Assembly (NCBI GenBank): GCA_017938405.1
Contig: JAGBBP010000014.1
Span: forward strand, 386,702-450,701
Length of the DNA stretch: 64,000 nucleotides
Direction: 5' to 3'
Source: Lachnospiraceae bacterium
GTDB taxonomy: Bacteria; Bacillota; Clostridia; Lachnospirales; Lachnospiraceae
The translations under genes were made by a program, and so were the position numbers. Below the pieces are notes generated by a model, which did not search any database, was not told the origin of the DNA, and saw only the letters and a program-made list of their open reading frames with translations. Below are positions 46,224 through 55,839 of the stretch, piece after piece. Each line of letters starts with the position of its first letter. Position 1 is the first letter of the stretch.

Positions 46224-46255
46224 AAAAATACCGCCTATCTCCAAGATAAGCGGTA
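46224..46255 (-). terminator. Terminator of the dut gene
   Basis: Imperfect stem ACCGC..TATC/GATA..GCGGT (46229-46255), followed by five T on the minus strand, about 50 bp after the dut stop codon. Confidence 0.8.
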
Positions 46256-46306
46256 CTCAAAACATCTTCATTTCTTATCGATCATACAATCTCTGTCTGC
46301 GTTTTT

Positions 46307-46840
46307 CTACTTCCCCGTCGTACTTCCAAACCCACCGTTCCTCTTCCCTTCCGCCGCATCATCCACGGTAATGCCGTACGGCAAAAAGATTCCCTGGGCA
46401 AAACCGGTGCCTTCCATAAGCTCCACCGTCTTTCCTTCGTTGGAATCGTTGGTAAGCTTTACGAAAATATGCCCCTCGTTATCGGAGTAGGCGTAATCGC
46501 TATCGATGACTCCCACAGTATTATTTAACTGCAGGCGGTACTTAAAGCCCAGGCCGCTTCTCGGAAACAGCATGAGAACAAAGCTCTCCGCCATCTCTGC
46601 CCGGATACCGGTGGGTATTTTCACCGTCTCACCCGGCGCTAATGTCACCGTTACCGGCATAAAGAAGTCATATCCGGCAGAGCCTGTGGTGGCTCTCACC
46701 GGAAGCTTTAAACTCTCATAAATCCCGCCCGCACGTCCCGCTTCCTTCGGAAACGCATCGGAGAAATCTGCTACAAACCGCTCCTTACTGACCTTAGAAA
46801 AGGCCGCAATCCGCGGTGCACCCGGATAATCAAACGTCAT
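46307..46840 (-). CDS. dut: dUTP diphosphatase
   Basis: Hydrolyses dUTP to dUMP and PPi, keeping uracil out of DNA. 177 residues with all five trimeric dUTPase motifs: ATTGSAGYDF, FPRSGLG, GVIDSDY, GTGFAQGIF and the C-terminal GGFGSTTG. It is a little longer than the usual 150, with an extra N-terminal segment. The gene starts 3 bp after the aminopeptidase stop, so both are translated from one message. Confidence 0.93.
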   Translation of the reverse strand: MTFDYPGAPRIAAFSKVSKERFVADFSDAFPKEAGRAGGIYESLKLPVRATTGSAGYDFFMPVTVTLAPGETVKIPTGIRAEMAESFVLMLFPRSGLGFKYRLQLNNTVGVIDSDYAYSDNEGHIFVKLTNDSNEGKTVELMEGTGFAQGIFLPYGITVDDAAEGKRNGGFGSTTGK

Positions 46841-46843
46841 TGT

Positions 46844-48268
46844 TTACATCTCCTTTAAGAATGCAACATAACCGCAATATGCTTCGTATAAATCGGACTT
46901 ACTGATAATCTCCCACGGTGCGTGCATGTTAAGCACTGCAACACCGCTGTCGATGACCTCCATGCCGTAGTTTGCCATAATATAAGCGATGGTTCCGCCG
47001 CCGCCCTCATCCACACGACCAAGCTCTGAGGTCTGGAAGGTTACCTTGTGGGTATCCAAAGCAGCACGAAGTCTTGCCATGTACTCTGCGTTGGCATCGT
47101 TGGAGCCGGACTTACCGCGGGAACCGGTATACTTGTTAAATACAAGGCCCTTACCGAAGTATGCGGTATTCTTCTTTTCGCTCACCGACGGATAGTTCGG
47201 GTCGAACGCCGCACTTACGTCGGAAGAAAGCATCTGAGAATTGGACAGTGCACGACGTACCTTAAGTTCGGAATAATCGCCACACAGATTCATGACCTCA
47301 GCCACCGCATTTTCAAAGAAACGGGAATGCATACCGGTAGCGCCTACGCTGCCGATTTCTTCCTTGTCTACCAAAATGCAAACCGCCGTACGGTCCACCT
47401 TCTTTAATGCAAACAATGCTTTTGCGGACGGATATGCACACACACGGTCATCATGGCCGTAGCCCATAATCATGCTGCGGTCGATGCCGAACTCTCTTGC
47501 CGCACCGGCCGGAACCGCTTCGATTTCCGCAGATACAAAATCGTCCTCTTCGATATCATACTGTTCTTTTAACATGGCAAGGATATTGCTCTTTACCGCT
47601 TCCTTTTCCTCGCCCTCAAGCGGGATGCTTCCCACTAAAATATTTAAGTCTTCGCCTTCTACTACCTTTGCGGCGTTCTTTTCCATCTGCTTTGCGGACA
47701 GGTGAATGAGAAGATCCGTAATACCAACCACCGGGTCCGTGTCCTTCTCACCGATGACTACGTTAACTACCGTACCGTCCTTCTTTACCACAACACCGTG
47801 AAGAGCAAGCGGCAGGGTTACCCACTGGTACTTCTTGATACCGCCGTAGTAATGGGTATCTAACATCGCCATCTCCGTATCCTCGTAGAACGGAACCTGC
47901 TTTAAATCAAGACGCGGGGAATCGATGTGAGCGCCCAAAATCTTCATACCGTTCTCTAACGACTGCTCGCCGATTAAGAACAATGCCACAGCCTTTCCCA
48001 TGTGATTCACATAGACCTTATCGCCCGCCTTAAGCTTTGTATTCTTTGCAATGGCATCCTTTAAATCCACATATCCTTCTGCCTTTGCCTGGCGAAGCAC
48101 CTCATCCACGCACTCACGCTCGGTCTTACAATCGGAAATAAACTTGCGATATCCTTCCGCAAAGTCAAATACTGCCTTTTTGTCCTTTGCAGTATACTTT
48201 AACCAAGCGTTCTTGCTCGGTTTCGTACCCTTCTTGTCCTTTGTCGGTTCTGCCTTTTTCGTTGCCAT
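46844..48268 (-). CDS. M18 family aminopeptidase
   Basis: A 474-residue zinc aminopeptidase of the aspartyl aminopeptidase group. It shows the metal-binding segments ILGAHIDSPRLDLKQ and VDKEEIGSVGATG, GHDDRVCAYPS, and the C-terminal AVLNMHAPWEIISKSD. The N-terminal about 30 residues are lysine-rich. It acts in the cytoplasm on N-terminal residues of peptides. AGGAAGGTAAA precedes the ATG. Co-transcribed with dut. Confidence 0.94.
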   Translation of the reverse strand: MATKKAEPTKDKKGTKPSKNAWLKYTAKDKKAVFDFAEGYRKFISDCKTERECVDEVLRQAKAEGYVDLKDAIAKNTKLKAGDKVYVNHMGKAVALFLIGEQSLENGMKILGAHIDSPRLDLKQVPFYEDTEMAMLDTHYYGGIKKYQWVTLPLALHGVVVKKDGTVVNVVIGEKDTDPVVGITDLLIHLSAKQMEKNAAKVVEGEDLNILVGSIPLEGEEKEAVKSNILAMLKEQYDIEEDDFVSAEIEAVPAGAAREFGIDRSMIMGYGHDDRVCAYPSAKALFALKKVDRTAVCILVDKEEIGSVGATGMHSRFFENAVAEVMNLCGDYSELKVRRALSNSQMLSSDVSAAFDPNYPSVSEKKNTAYFGKGLVFNKYTGSRGKSGSNDANAEYMARLRAALDTHKVTFQTSELGRVDEGGGGTIAYIMANYGMEVIDSGVAVLNMHAPWEIISKSDLYEAYCGYVAFLKEM

Positions 48269-48343
48269 ATTATTTACCTTCCTTTCGGATTTATTGTTTC
48301 ACTCTTTCCTATCGTACATTCGCACAATTCACCGAATTGTTTC

Positions 48344-48374
48344 AAAGGAGTGCCAAATCAATCAGCACTCCTTT
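48344..48374 (-). terminator. Terminator-like hairpin after the MATE gene
   Basis: Stem AAAGGAGTGC/GCACTCCTTT (48344-48353 and 48365-48374), 11 nt loop, 9 bp after the MATE stop codon. The T run after it is short. Confidence 0.6.
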
Positions 48375-48382
48375 AGTATAGC

Positions 48383-49759
48383 CTATTTGGCGTTTTCAAT
48401 CAAGTAGAAGTTTCGCTTCCGCATGTAGTAATACGCAATTCCCAGTGGTACCGCCGCCGAAATCCAGGCAAGCGGTCCTGCCAGACAAATCCCCCGGAAA
48501 CCGATAAGGCCCGGCAAGATGTAGGATACCAGCACGCGGGTAATGAGTTCAAACACTCCACCCATGAGTGGCATAAAGCTTCGTCCGATACCCTGCAATA
48601 CATTCCGGTATACAAATATCATGTTCAAAAACGGGAAAAATATCGCCGCCTGACGTAAATACAACTGCGCCGAAGCCAAAATTTCCTCGATAACGGAGGC
48701 CTCTACATCTTCCGTCGTCATAAACAGCTTTGTAATCGGTTCTCCCAATATAAACAAAATCACCATGGAAATCACCGCACAAATCAACGTCAGCATGGTA
48801 CACTTTGCCACACCTTCTTTGATACGATCGGTACGTCCCGCGCCCATGTTCTGTCCGGAGTAATTGGCCATGGCCACACCGAAGGTCAGAGCCGGCTGAG
48901 TCACCAGCTGTTCTGCTTTACAAGCCGCCGTAAATGCCGCAATTTTTGCGGTTCCGAACAAATTCAGTGCCCCCTGCACCACTACGGTACCGATGGCGGT
49001 AATACAAAACTGAAAGGCCATGGGAAGACCGATATTTAAATGTCTCCGGTACATGGCCACAGGAGCCTTAAAGTGACCTTTTTTCAAGTGTAAAATCGGA
49101 TACTTTTTCCAAATATAAAACAAACAGCACACGCCGGATACCAGCTGGGACACTACCGTCGCCAATGCTGCTCCCGCCACACCCATGTGAGCGTAACGTA
49201 TCAAAACAATATCCAACACAATATTAAGCAAAGAAGAAATAATCAAAAAGTACAACGGACTCTTACTGTCGCCTACCGCACGCAGAAAACAAGCCAACAA
49301 GTTGTACATCATGGTTGCCGCAATGCCGGCGTAAATGATGCTGATGTAGGTCGTCGCATCTCCGATAATATCCTCCGGCGTATGAATCAGTTCCAACAAC
49401 GGTCTTGCCGTAAGTAAAGCAAGAAGAGTAATCAATATCGTAAATCCGACACTTAAGGCCACCGCACTTCCTTCCGCTTTCTTAAGCCCCTCCTCATCCT
49501 TCGCTCCGAACCGTTGCGCCACCAATACCGCAAAACCGCTGGTCAGGCCGTTGGCAAAACCAAGCACCAAAAAATTTAACGAACCGGTGGTTCCCACCGC
49601 CGCAAGTGCCTGATATCCCAGATATCTTCCTACAATAATCGTATCCACCATATTGTACAGCTGCTGAAACACATTTCCCAAAAGAACCGGCAGGGCAAAC
49701 AGAATAAGCAGCTTTAACGGACTGCCTTTCGTCATATCTTTGACTTTCGTATTACTCAT
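48383..49759 (-). CDS. MATE family efflux transporter
   Basis: A 458-residue membrane protein with twelve TM helices. N-terminal GSPLKLLILFALPVLLGNVFQQLYNMVDTIIVG and the FGAKDEEGLKKAEGSA segment are typical of the MATE DinF/NorM-like group. It exports drugs or metabolites using Na+ or H+. GAGGTGACCT precedes the ATG. Single-gene unit; no regulator is adjacent. Confidence 0.94.
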   Translation of the reverse strand: MSNTKVKDMTKGSPLKLLILFALPVLLGNVFQQLYNMVDTIIVGRYLGYQALAAVGTTGSLNFLVLGFANGLTSGFAVLVAQRFGAKDEEGLKKAEGSAVALSVGFTILITLLALLTARPLLELIHTPEDIIGDATTYISIIYAGIAATMMYNLLACFLRAVGDSKSPLYFLIISSLLNIVLDIVLIRYAHMGVAGAALATVVSQLVSGVCCLFYIWKKYPILHLKKGHFKAPVAMYRRHLNIGLPMAFQFCITAIGTVVVQGALNLFGTAKIAAFTAACKAEQLVTQPALTFGVAMANYSGQNMGAGRTDRIKEGVAKCTMLTLICAVISMVILFILGEPITKLFMTTEDVEASVIEEILASAQLYLRQAAIFFPFLNMIFVYRNVLQGIGRSFMPLMGGVFELITRVLVSYILPGLIGFRGICLAGPLAWISAAVPLGIAYYYMRKRNFYLIENAK

Positions 49760-50394
49760 AGGTCACCTCATCTATTTTCAAAATATGAATACTACACGCA
49801 TATATTCCGAAAGTCATTCTAATTTGTTTTTCTTATGCTGTCAACAAAGTCTTGTTATAGAATTTCCGACATTTTATAAATATTTAAGCATCCGCATTAG
49901 GTCATTTTACTTTTTCATCCGCAAGAAACTATTTTCCATCCCGCTCCCTTGGGAGAGATTATCTACAAAACCATGAAAACCGAACTGTTATACCCAAACT
50001 TTGAATGATTCCTTATGAAAAAAAGGAAAACAGAAAGCCAAATGAGCCTTATTATCACCGCATTATCTATAATACATAATTTTCCGATGAATTATAGATA
50101 AAAAGCCGCCATACATTGGGTATAAAATACTTGAAAAGCTGAGGTTATAGATAAAACATGCATTTATCCTGCATATAGACGCCATTTTCGCCTCAGCCTA
50201 CTGAATTTTTGGGCACAAACAAGGCCAAACACCACTTTTATAGATAATTGAAAACATTCGCACCAAATTCTTCTATCTGCGCAAGAAAATGTCATAGTTT
50301 CTATCAAAAAAACTGCCATACCTGCAGATTCAATCCTGCAAATATGACAGCCTTTTGCTCCAACAAACTCTTTTTCTATATTACGTTTTCTCTT
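49760..50394. other. 635 bp intergenic region with four TTATAGATAA decamers
   Basis: No gene is supported here. The decamer TTATAGATAA occurs at 50092-50101, 50145-50154 and 50238-50247, and in reverse at 50063-50072. The first two form an inverted repeat with an 18 bp spacer. GCTGAGG/CCTCAGC (from about 50137 and 50196) could form a long-loop stem. The region is AT-rich; a small RNA or regulatory site cluster is possible. Confidence 0.35.
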
Positions 50395-51288
50395 CTACGA
50401 ATACTTCCTTGCCAAATCGTTTAACTCCTCCAGAAGCTTCTGATTGTTCACCTTTCGTGCCAGCGGCAGATAGAACTCGATGGTTTCCTTTGCTTTTACG
50501 GCACGCTTTTCTTCCGCCAGATACTCGATGGTACGCATATTGTGCAGACGTTCTGCCAGCTTAATGAGGACCACTTCCTCCGGACAGTTCTCTCGGTCCG
50601 TATGCCACAGACCGATCTTCTCCACAATATCCAATACATCCTTCGGCAACTCAGCAGACAAATCCACCGTCTCTGTGCGCTCCGATATATCCGAAAACAA
50701 TCCCGCCAGTACCGTGTCCGCATCTGCTCCCATATCCGCCAGTAACATCGCTACGTTCAGGGTATGGGTTACAAACTCGTCTCCGGAATACCGGTACTTT
50801 CCTTCGTATACCTTACAAGCCGTGTCGTACACCTTAGTAAGCACCGCTTCTTCCACCGCAACATTGTTTTTCTTAAGTAACTCTTTTAATCCTGCAAGTA
50901 ACTCCTCCTTCGGGGTTCCAAGCTTCGTACTGTTTAAAAAAATCTGTTCCATACAATTCCCTCCTATGCAATCAAGCTCCAATCTCAAGGTTCTGAGTAA
51001 GGACGGAGAAAAACCGAATTCCCGTTTAAACGCTCTGGAAAAAGCACTGTGGGATTCAAAGCCGTACCGGAATGCCGCATCAATGATTCTGCCTCCCGCA
51101 ACAATCTCATCCATAGCACGGAACAACCGTCTTCTGCAGATATACTCCATGACCGTTTCTCCGGTGTGCCCCTTAAACAACTGCAGAAAATGATACTCCG
51201 AATACCCGGCAATATCCGCCAGCTGCCCGTTTGTTATTTTTTCTTCCAGATGTTTTTCGATATAATCTAAAACTCGGTTCATTTCCAT
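50395..51288 (-). CDS. AraC-type HTH fused to a Rel/SpoT-like HD domain
   Basis: About 297 residues from ATG 51288. Residues 1-100 are an AraC DNA-binding domain (LEEKITNGQLADIAGYSEYHFLQLF, AAFRYGFESHSAFSRAFKREFGFSP). About residues 150-295 align with the hydrolase domain of RelA (compare FVTHTLNVAMLLADMGADADT, IKLAERLHNMRTIEYL). The HD dyad His is Ser (LFSDISERT instead of LHDVVEDT), one catalytic Asp is Arg, and the KLADR Asp is Glu, so hydrolysis is probably lost. It may be an alarmone-sensing or purely structural domain. It lies upstream of nothing obvious; the lipoprotein gene at 51360 is close and on the same strand. Confidence 0.75.
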   Translation of the reverse strand: MEMNRVLDYIEKHLEEKITNGQLADIAGYSEYHFLQLFKGHTGETVMEYICRRRLFRAMDEIVAGGRIIDAAFRYGFESHSAFSRAFKREFGFSPSLLRTLRLELDCIGGNCMEQIFLNSTKLGTPKEELLAGLKELLKKNNVAVEEAVLTKVYDTACKVYEGKYRYSGDEFVTHTLNVAMLLADMGADADTVLAGLFSDISERTETVDLSAELPKDVLDIVEKIGLWHTDRENCPEEVVLIKLAERLHNMRTIEYLAEEKRAVKAKETIEFYLPLARKVNNQKLLEELNDLARKYS

Positions 51289-51359
51289 CAACTTCCCTTC
51301 CACGTGGTAGCTTAAGCATAGCATAGTAAAAAAAGGAATGCTGTACCGAAAACGGGATG

Positions 51360-53282
51360 TTACTGTTCCCCATTACTTCTGTCAATCAATTCCTGCCAGG
51401 AATCCCAGACCTCTTCTACACACCCCTCCGGCGTTTTATCCGCAAACGGATAATGTTTTGTCAAATCGCGAATATCCAGTCCGTCCACCAGATAACGGGT
51501 TAAGAAATTTACAGTCCCTTTACTCCTCTCGCTATAATAGGAAAGGGTTTCAATGATTGCCCGTTCATCATATTCCCCGTTTCTGTAAAAATCGTTTTCA
51601 TAGAGCTCACCGTAGAAGATTGGATCATTATATCCCGGTGTCTCATTCGTATAAAGGTTATAGGCAAACGCAATATCCGCTGCCGTTTCCGCATCATAAC
51701 AGGACGGAATTACCCATACATTTCCGTACACATAGGTGTAATACTCTTCCTGCCCGTCCGGCTTCGGTGGCACCACAAAACCAATCTCATCGGTCATACC
51801 ATTCACTCCGTAAGGTGCATCCGGCTTACAAAGAGCTTCCTCCCCGAACTGCATAGCAGCCTTTCCTTCCTGAAATGCTGTAATATGCCGGTCCGCATCC
51901 GCCTGTACCGGCATTTCATATCCCTTTTCATAAAGCTTCGCCGCAAACTCCATGGCGCCCAACACATCTTCATCCAGACAATTATTATAGATTATTCCGT
52001 CTTCCGCCACTGCCACAAAATCTTTTCCGGTGGAAGACACCAAACACTGCAGGGTATCCGTCCCATCCGAACAGGTAGCATACACATCCGTCTGCCCGTC
52101 GCCGTCCGTATCACGGGTTAATCTTTCGCAAATCTCCTCAAACTTCGACCAGGTCCATTCTCCGGTAGCCTGTAAATCATAAGGAAGATTCGGGTCAATC
52201 CCCGCTTCCGCAAGCAATCGCTTATTAAAAAGGATTCCTCCTCCCGGCTCCATCGGTTCCGTCACTACCGAACGCATGCCGTATACGCTTTTTCCTTTGG
52301 TCATAACTTTTTTTACCGCACTGTTCCATTTCCTCTCCCGTTCCCGGTCCGTAATCCCTAACTCATCAAGGGAAGCAAGATCATAGAACAGTCCCATAGA
52401 CAGCGGTTTTGCAAAATCTCTGTAGTCCAGTTCAAACACCTGTGCAACCGGCTCACCTTCCGTCACCGACTTTATGTAAGTCTCCTTCATCTCTTCCGGT
52501 TCGGCTACCTTCTTTGCCAAAATCGTATAGTTATATTTTCCCATCATTGCCTCACGATATTTCCCGGTGGCCTCCTCCTGTGCATTGGTGGGTTCCGGCG
52601 TAACCTCCGGAGAATAGGTATCTCCCACAATAATCTCCAAGCCCTTTAGGTCTCTTACCTCCTCCGGTTCCGCTGTTACCCCTGGTGTCACAGCACTTTC
52701 CGGTGTAGCACTCGAAAGTATCCCGGAAATCCAATCCACAATCTCGGTTGCCCGCGCATCATTGGCATTATGCTGTCCATGGGCATCGTACGCATACAGC
52801 TCTACCCCTTGAAGATTTCCGTCCTTATCATAATAGCCTCCCCACCATCCGCCTTTCGCTGACTCAACCGCCGGTCCAAAGTCCGGTCGTTTTACTTCAT
52901 AATCTTTATTCTTACTGATTTCACATAGTTTTTTGTAGTTCTCAAACAACTCCTCCACTTCACAAGTGGCATATAACTTCATTTTTTTCGACAATTCTCC
53001 CGATGCAAACTGCTCTTCAATATCCCAAATTGCCCAGGACTCTTCGCCCCATTCCTCCAGCTTGTAAAAGTTTCCGTTTCTGTCACAAAAGGTCCAGACT
53101 CCCTGCAGTTCATATTTATCTGCCACATCCGTGAAATCAGTTGATGACCAGAACACAATCTCCGGCATCTGTTCCGGCTTTCTAAGCTTTTTCGCCACCG
53201 TACGGTCACCGCCGCAACCGCATAGCATGGTTGCAAACAACGTAACAATACAAAGTAGTTTCTTACTCTTTCTCTTTCGCAT
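51360..53282 (-). CDS. Solute-binding lipoprotein with an extended N-terminal region
   Basis: About 640 residues from ATG 53282 (GGGGGAG upstream). Lipobox TMLCGC. Residues about 30-270 contain tryptophan-rich segments (WTFCDRNGNFYKLEEW, AKGGWWGGYYDKDGN) of unknown family; residues about 270-640 resemble an extracellular solute-binding protein (GGGILFNKRLLAEAGIDPN, WTWSKFEEICERLT, YGNVWVIPSCYDAETAADIAFAYNL). An acid Pro/Thr-rich linker separates the parts. It follows the locus B permease operon after a terminator, so it is a separate unit. Confidence 0.8.
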   Translation of the reverse strand: MRKRKSKKLLCIVTLFATMLCGCGGDRTVAKKLRKPEQMPEIVFWSSTDFTDVADKYELQGVWTFCDRNGNFYKLEEWGEESWAIWDIEEQFASGELSKKMKLYATCEVEELFENYKKLCEISKNKDYEVKRPDFGPAVESAKGGWWGGYYDKDGNLQGVELYAYDAHGQHNANDARATEIVDWISGILSSATPESAVTPGVTAEPEEVRDLKGLEIIVGDTYSPEVTPEPTNAQEEATGKYREAMMGKYNYTILAKKVAEPEEMKETYIKSVTEGEPVAQVFELDYRDFAKPLSMGLFYDLASLDELGITDRERERKWNSAVKKVMTKGKSVYGMRSVVTEPMEPGGGILFNKRLLAEAGIDPNLPYDLQATGEWTWSKFEEICERLTRDTDGDGQTDVYATCSDGTDTLQCLVSSTGKDFVAVAEDGIIYNNCLDEDVLGAMEFAAKLYEKGYEMPVQADADRHITAFQEGKAAMQFGEEALCKPDAPYGVNGMTDEIGFVVPPKPDGQEEYYTYVYGNVWVIPSCYDAETAADIAFAYNLYTNETPGYNDPIFYGELYENDFYRNGEYDERAIIETLSYYSERSKGTVNFLTRYLVDGLDIRDLTKHYPFADKTPEGCVEEVWDSWQELIDRSNGEQ

Positions 53283-53390
53283 TTTTCTCCCCCTCTTCCA
53301 CTCATATTGTATCATAATGGATTCCCATGCCTAATTCCTTCATTTCACCTACTTTCATTTTACTCCCGTACCTGTTTTACTGTCAATCGC

Positions 53391-53432
53391 AAAACAAAGG
53401 CAAAGAAATTCTCAAAGAACTCCTTTGCCTTT
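53391..53432 (-). terminator. Terminator of locus B
   Basis: Stem AAAGGCAAAG/CTTTGCCTTT (53396-53405 and 53423-53432) followed by GTTTT on the minus strand, just after the locus B TM protein gene. Confidence 0.75.
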
Positions 53433-53449
53433 CTATCCTTTTTCCTTCC

Positions 53450-54181
53450 TCAAATCGGAAACCTTTCCATATTCACTTTCCACCCGTTCCAGTCAATGAG
53501 CTTTCCCGGAATCCACTCCCCCGGAAGCAGAACGGTTGCCCGCAAGAACAGGCACACCAGTATGCACCATAAAATCAGCACCGGCACCTTTGCAAAGCGC
53601 CATCGTCCCTTACAAAAACGATTGCACAGCACCACTACGCCCACCGTTGTAAGTGCCGCCCCGACGACACAAAGGATGTCGATTTTCAGGCGGTTTCCCA
53701 TGACAGCGGCATGACTTGTAATATCTTCTCCCCGCTCCCTTGCGGTATGCAGGGCCACTGATTCATTCATTTCCGTCAGCAGTACCCGCTGTCCGCCGTA
53801 TATGTCCCGGTCACTGCCTACCACCACCTTTGTCTTTGTAAATATTCCGCTCTTTACTTCCACATACCCCTCCGCTTCTTCCCCGGTTACAATATAATAT
53901 TCCACCAAAAACGTACCATCCTCAGTCTCGTTTACAGCATATACCATATCCCCGAAATCTCCCCGTAATGCCGCTTTCGGAACAGCAGGCACAGTCCGCC
54001 ATTTGTCGTAAACCACACCGTCTGTTTCGATGGTTCCGTCCGGAAATCCCCTACGTTCCACCGCTTCCACCGCCACCTTCGGCAGGGTCAGACAGTACAA
54101 GTCCTCCGCAAACAGGGTAAGTAACAGCATAATGGTAAAGAACACCGCAAAAATAATATCCGCCGCTTTTTTCGTTTTCAT
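53450..54181 (-). CDS. Two-TM-region protein of locus B
   Basis: A 243-residue protein with one N-terminal TM helix (about 8-26), then LFAEDLYCLTLPKVAVEAVERR like the shorter protein of locus A, an exterior domain, and C-terminal TM helices (about 170-190 and 200-225). It overlaps the MalG-type permease by 4 bp, so translation is coupled. No known family. Given its position at the end of both permease modules, a role in transporter assembly or substrate delivery is plausible. Confidence 0.7.
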   Translation of the reverse strand: MKTKKAADIIFAVFFTIMLLLTLFAEDLYCLTLPKVAVEAVERRGFPDGTIETDGVVYDKWRTVPAVPKAALRGDFGDMVYAVNETEDGTFLVEYYIVTGEEAEGYVEVKSGIFTKTKVVVGSDRDIYGGQRVLLTEMNESVALHTARERGEDITSHAAVMGNRLKIDILCVVGAALTTVGVVVLCNRFCKGRWRFAKVPVLILWCILVCLFLRATVLLPGEWIPGKLIDWNGWKVNMERFPI

Positions 54182-54981
54182 AGCTTCATACTCTCCAATC
54201 CGACCTCCAGACTGTCATGGAAGTACAAATACAAAATGACAATGGGAATCATAAAAATCACCGAGCCCGCCAGCACCTCCGAGGTGGTCAGGCCCTCCCC
54301 GATGGCAAGGAGCCCGGAAAGCGGTTTTAGAGTTTCCCGTTTCAAATAGATATCCGCCTGCTCCACCATATTCCAGTATTCCGCAAAGACAAATACGAAC
54401 ACTGCCAGAATACAGGTCCGAAGCTGGGGCACAATCATCTGCAACATAATCCGGAACACCGACTTGGTTTCCAAAAGTGCCGCTTCCACATAGGACTGCT
54501 CCAGCCCCTTCATATACTGGGTCAAAAGGAACACACTGAAAGGCGCAAATATGGACGGCAATACAATGGCAAAGGGCGTATCCAGAAGCTTCATATCCCG
54601 CAGCCCGATGTAGTTCGGAAGCAGTGTCACCTGTAAAGGCATCATCATGAGCATGATGTAGAAAAAGAACAACAACTCCTTTCCCTTAAACTTCGCCTGG
54701 GAAAAGGCGTAAGCCGCCGGCACCGACACCGCGATATTGAGACACGTAATACTGCCCGCATAAAACACCGAATTCCAAAAGTTCCGCAACACATAAAAAT
54801 GCTCGATAAGCAAATCATAATATCCCACCAAAGAAAATCCGGAAGGCATCAGACTTGTAAGCCGGAAATTCCCTTCATCCACAGACTGGGTTCCGAAGGA
54901 ATGCACTACCGTTAACAGAATCGGAAGCAGAAACAACAGGGCGCACAGAACCAGAACACTTTTCACCAAAAACTTTTTCAT
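54178..54981 (-). CDS. Carbohydrate-type ABC permease, MalG-like (locus B)
   Basis: A 267-residue permease, six TM helices, with MLMMMPLQVTLLPNYIGLRDMKLLDTPFAIVLP and an EAA loop VEAALLETKSVFRIMLQMIVP. Close paralogue of 17644-18411. It starts 12 bp after the MalF-type permease. No ATPase gene nearby. Confidence 0.9.
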   Translation of the reverse strand: MKKFLVKSVLVLCALLFLLPILLTVVHSFGTQSVDEGNFRLTSLMPSGFSLVGYYDLLIEHFYVLRNFWNSVFYAGSITCLNIAVSVPAAYAFSQAKFKGKELLFFFYIMLMMMPLQVTLLPNYIGLRDMKLLDTPFAIVLPSIFAPFSVFLLTQYMKGLEQSYVEAALLETKSVFRIMLQMIVPQLRTCILAVFVFVFAEYWNMVEQADIYLKRETLKPLSGLLAIGEGLTTSEVLAGSVIFMIPIVILYLYFHDSLEVGLESMKL

Positions 54982-54993
54982 CCATCGCCCTCC

Positions 54994-55788
54994 CTATACG
55001 GTAAATTTCTTTTGCAGTCTGACACCTACCACTACGATGACCGCCACAATAAGGGAGGTCATCACCGCGGCAGAGGCCAGATTCTGGTAATTTAACTTAT
55101 AGAAATGATTGTTCATGTAATACTGCAAGGTATAGCTGTGGTCCGGCGGATAGCTGGTCCCGAAATACAAATAGCTTTCCCGGAACACCTTAAAGCTGTA
55201 TACCACGCCGATTAACACCGTAAACAACAGGGTCGGCGAAATAAGAGGCAATGTAATTTTTCGATGTAATACAAATCCGCAGGCTCCGTCCAGCCGTGCC
55301 GCCTCGTAGATGTCTCCCTCTAACGTGGAAAAGGCCGCACTGAGCAATATAATGAGAAGTCCGATATTTTTGTAGATAAACAACAAATACACCGGCCAGA
55401 CCGACTCACTCCCGTCAAACAAGGTCCGCCATACCACCACCACACTGGCGGTGGGTACCAGCATTGGGAAAATAAACGCAATCCGCAACAGCTTCCAGTA
55501 CCCCTTCATTTTCAGGAGCAATAACGACAGTAAAAACGCCGCCACCACCAGCACCGGTACCGCAATGACTATGAGCAGCAGGGAGTTTTTCAGTGCCAGT
55601 CGGAAATACTCGTTTTGGAATACCTTTTCATAGTTTTGTACCCCCACAAACTTCCGGCTGAACTGATTTTCAATGAGCGAATAATAAATGACACGCACAT
55701 AGGGCAGCACATAAAACAGTGCTACCCCAAATAAGCTTGGAATCAACAACAACCGACACTTCAGTAAATACTTCTTCACCCTTTTCAA
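54994..55788 (-). CDS. Carbohydrate-type ABC permease, MalF-like (locus B)
   Basis: A 264-residue permease; EAA loop YEAARLDGACGFVLHRKITLP and the PPDHSYTLQYYMNNHF segment are shared with the locus A copy. The start is TTG at 55788 (3 nt from AGGAGGTT) or GTG at 55779 (about 11 nt away); both are possible, as in locus A. It follows the solute-binding protein gene by 51 bp. Confidence 0.9.
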   Translation of the reverse strand: MKRVKKYLLKCRLLLIPSLFGVALFYVLPYVRVIYYSLIENQFSRKFVGVQNYEKVFQNEYFRLALKNSLLLIVIAVPVLVVAAFLLSLLLLKMKGYWKLLRIAFIFPMLVPTASVVVVWRTLFDGSESVWPVYLLFIYKNIGLLIILLSAAFSTLEGDIYEAARLDGACGFVLHRKITLPLISPTLLFTVLIGVVYSFKVFRESYLYFGTSYPPDHSYTLQYYMNNHFYKLNYQNLASAAVMTSLIVAVIVVVGVRLQKKFTV

Positions 55789-55839
55789 AACCTCCTCTGC
55801 TTCAGATAACAGATACTACGGTCTGCCCCCTTACCCCGT

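Noticed and set aside
50063..50247. CRISPR-like array
   Set aside because: The repeat is only 10 bp, spacing is irregular (29, 53 and 93 bp) and one copy is inverted.
53283..53390. Strong promoter of the solute-binding lipoprotein gene at 51360
   Set aside because: A TACAAT-like -10 is near 53310 but the -35 is poor, so I did not list it.
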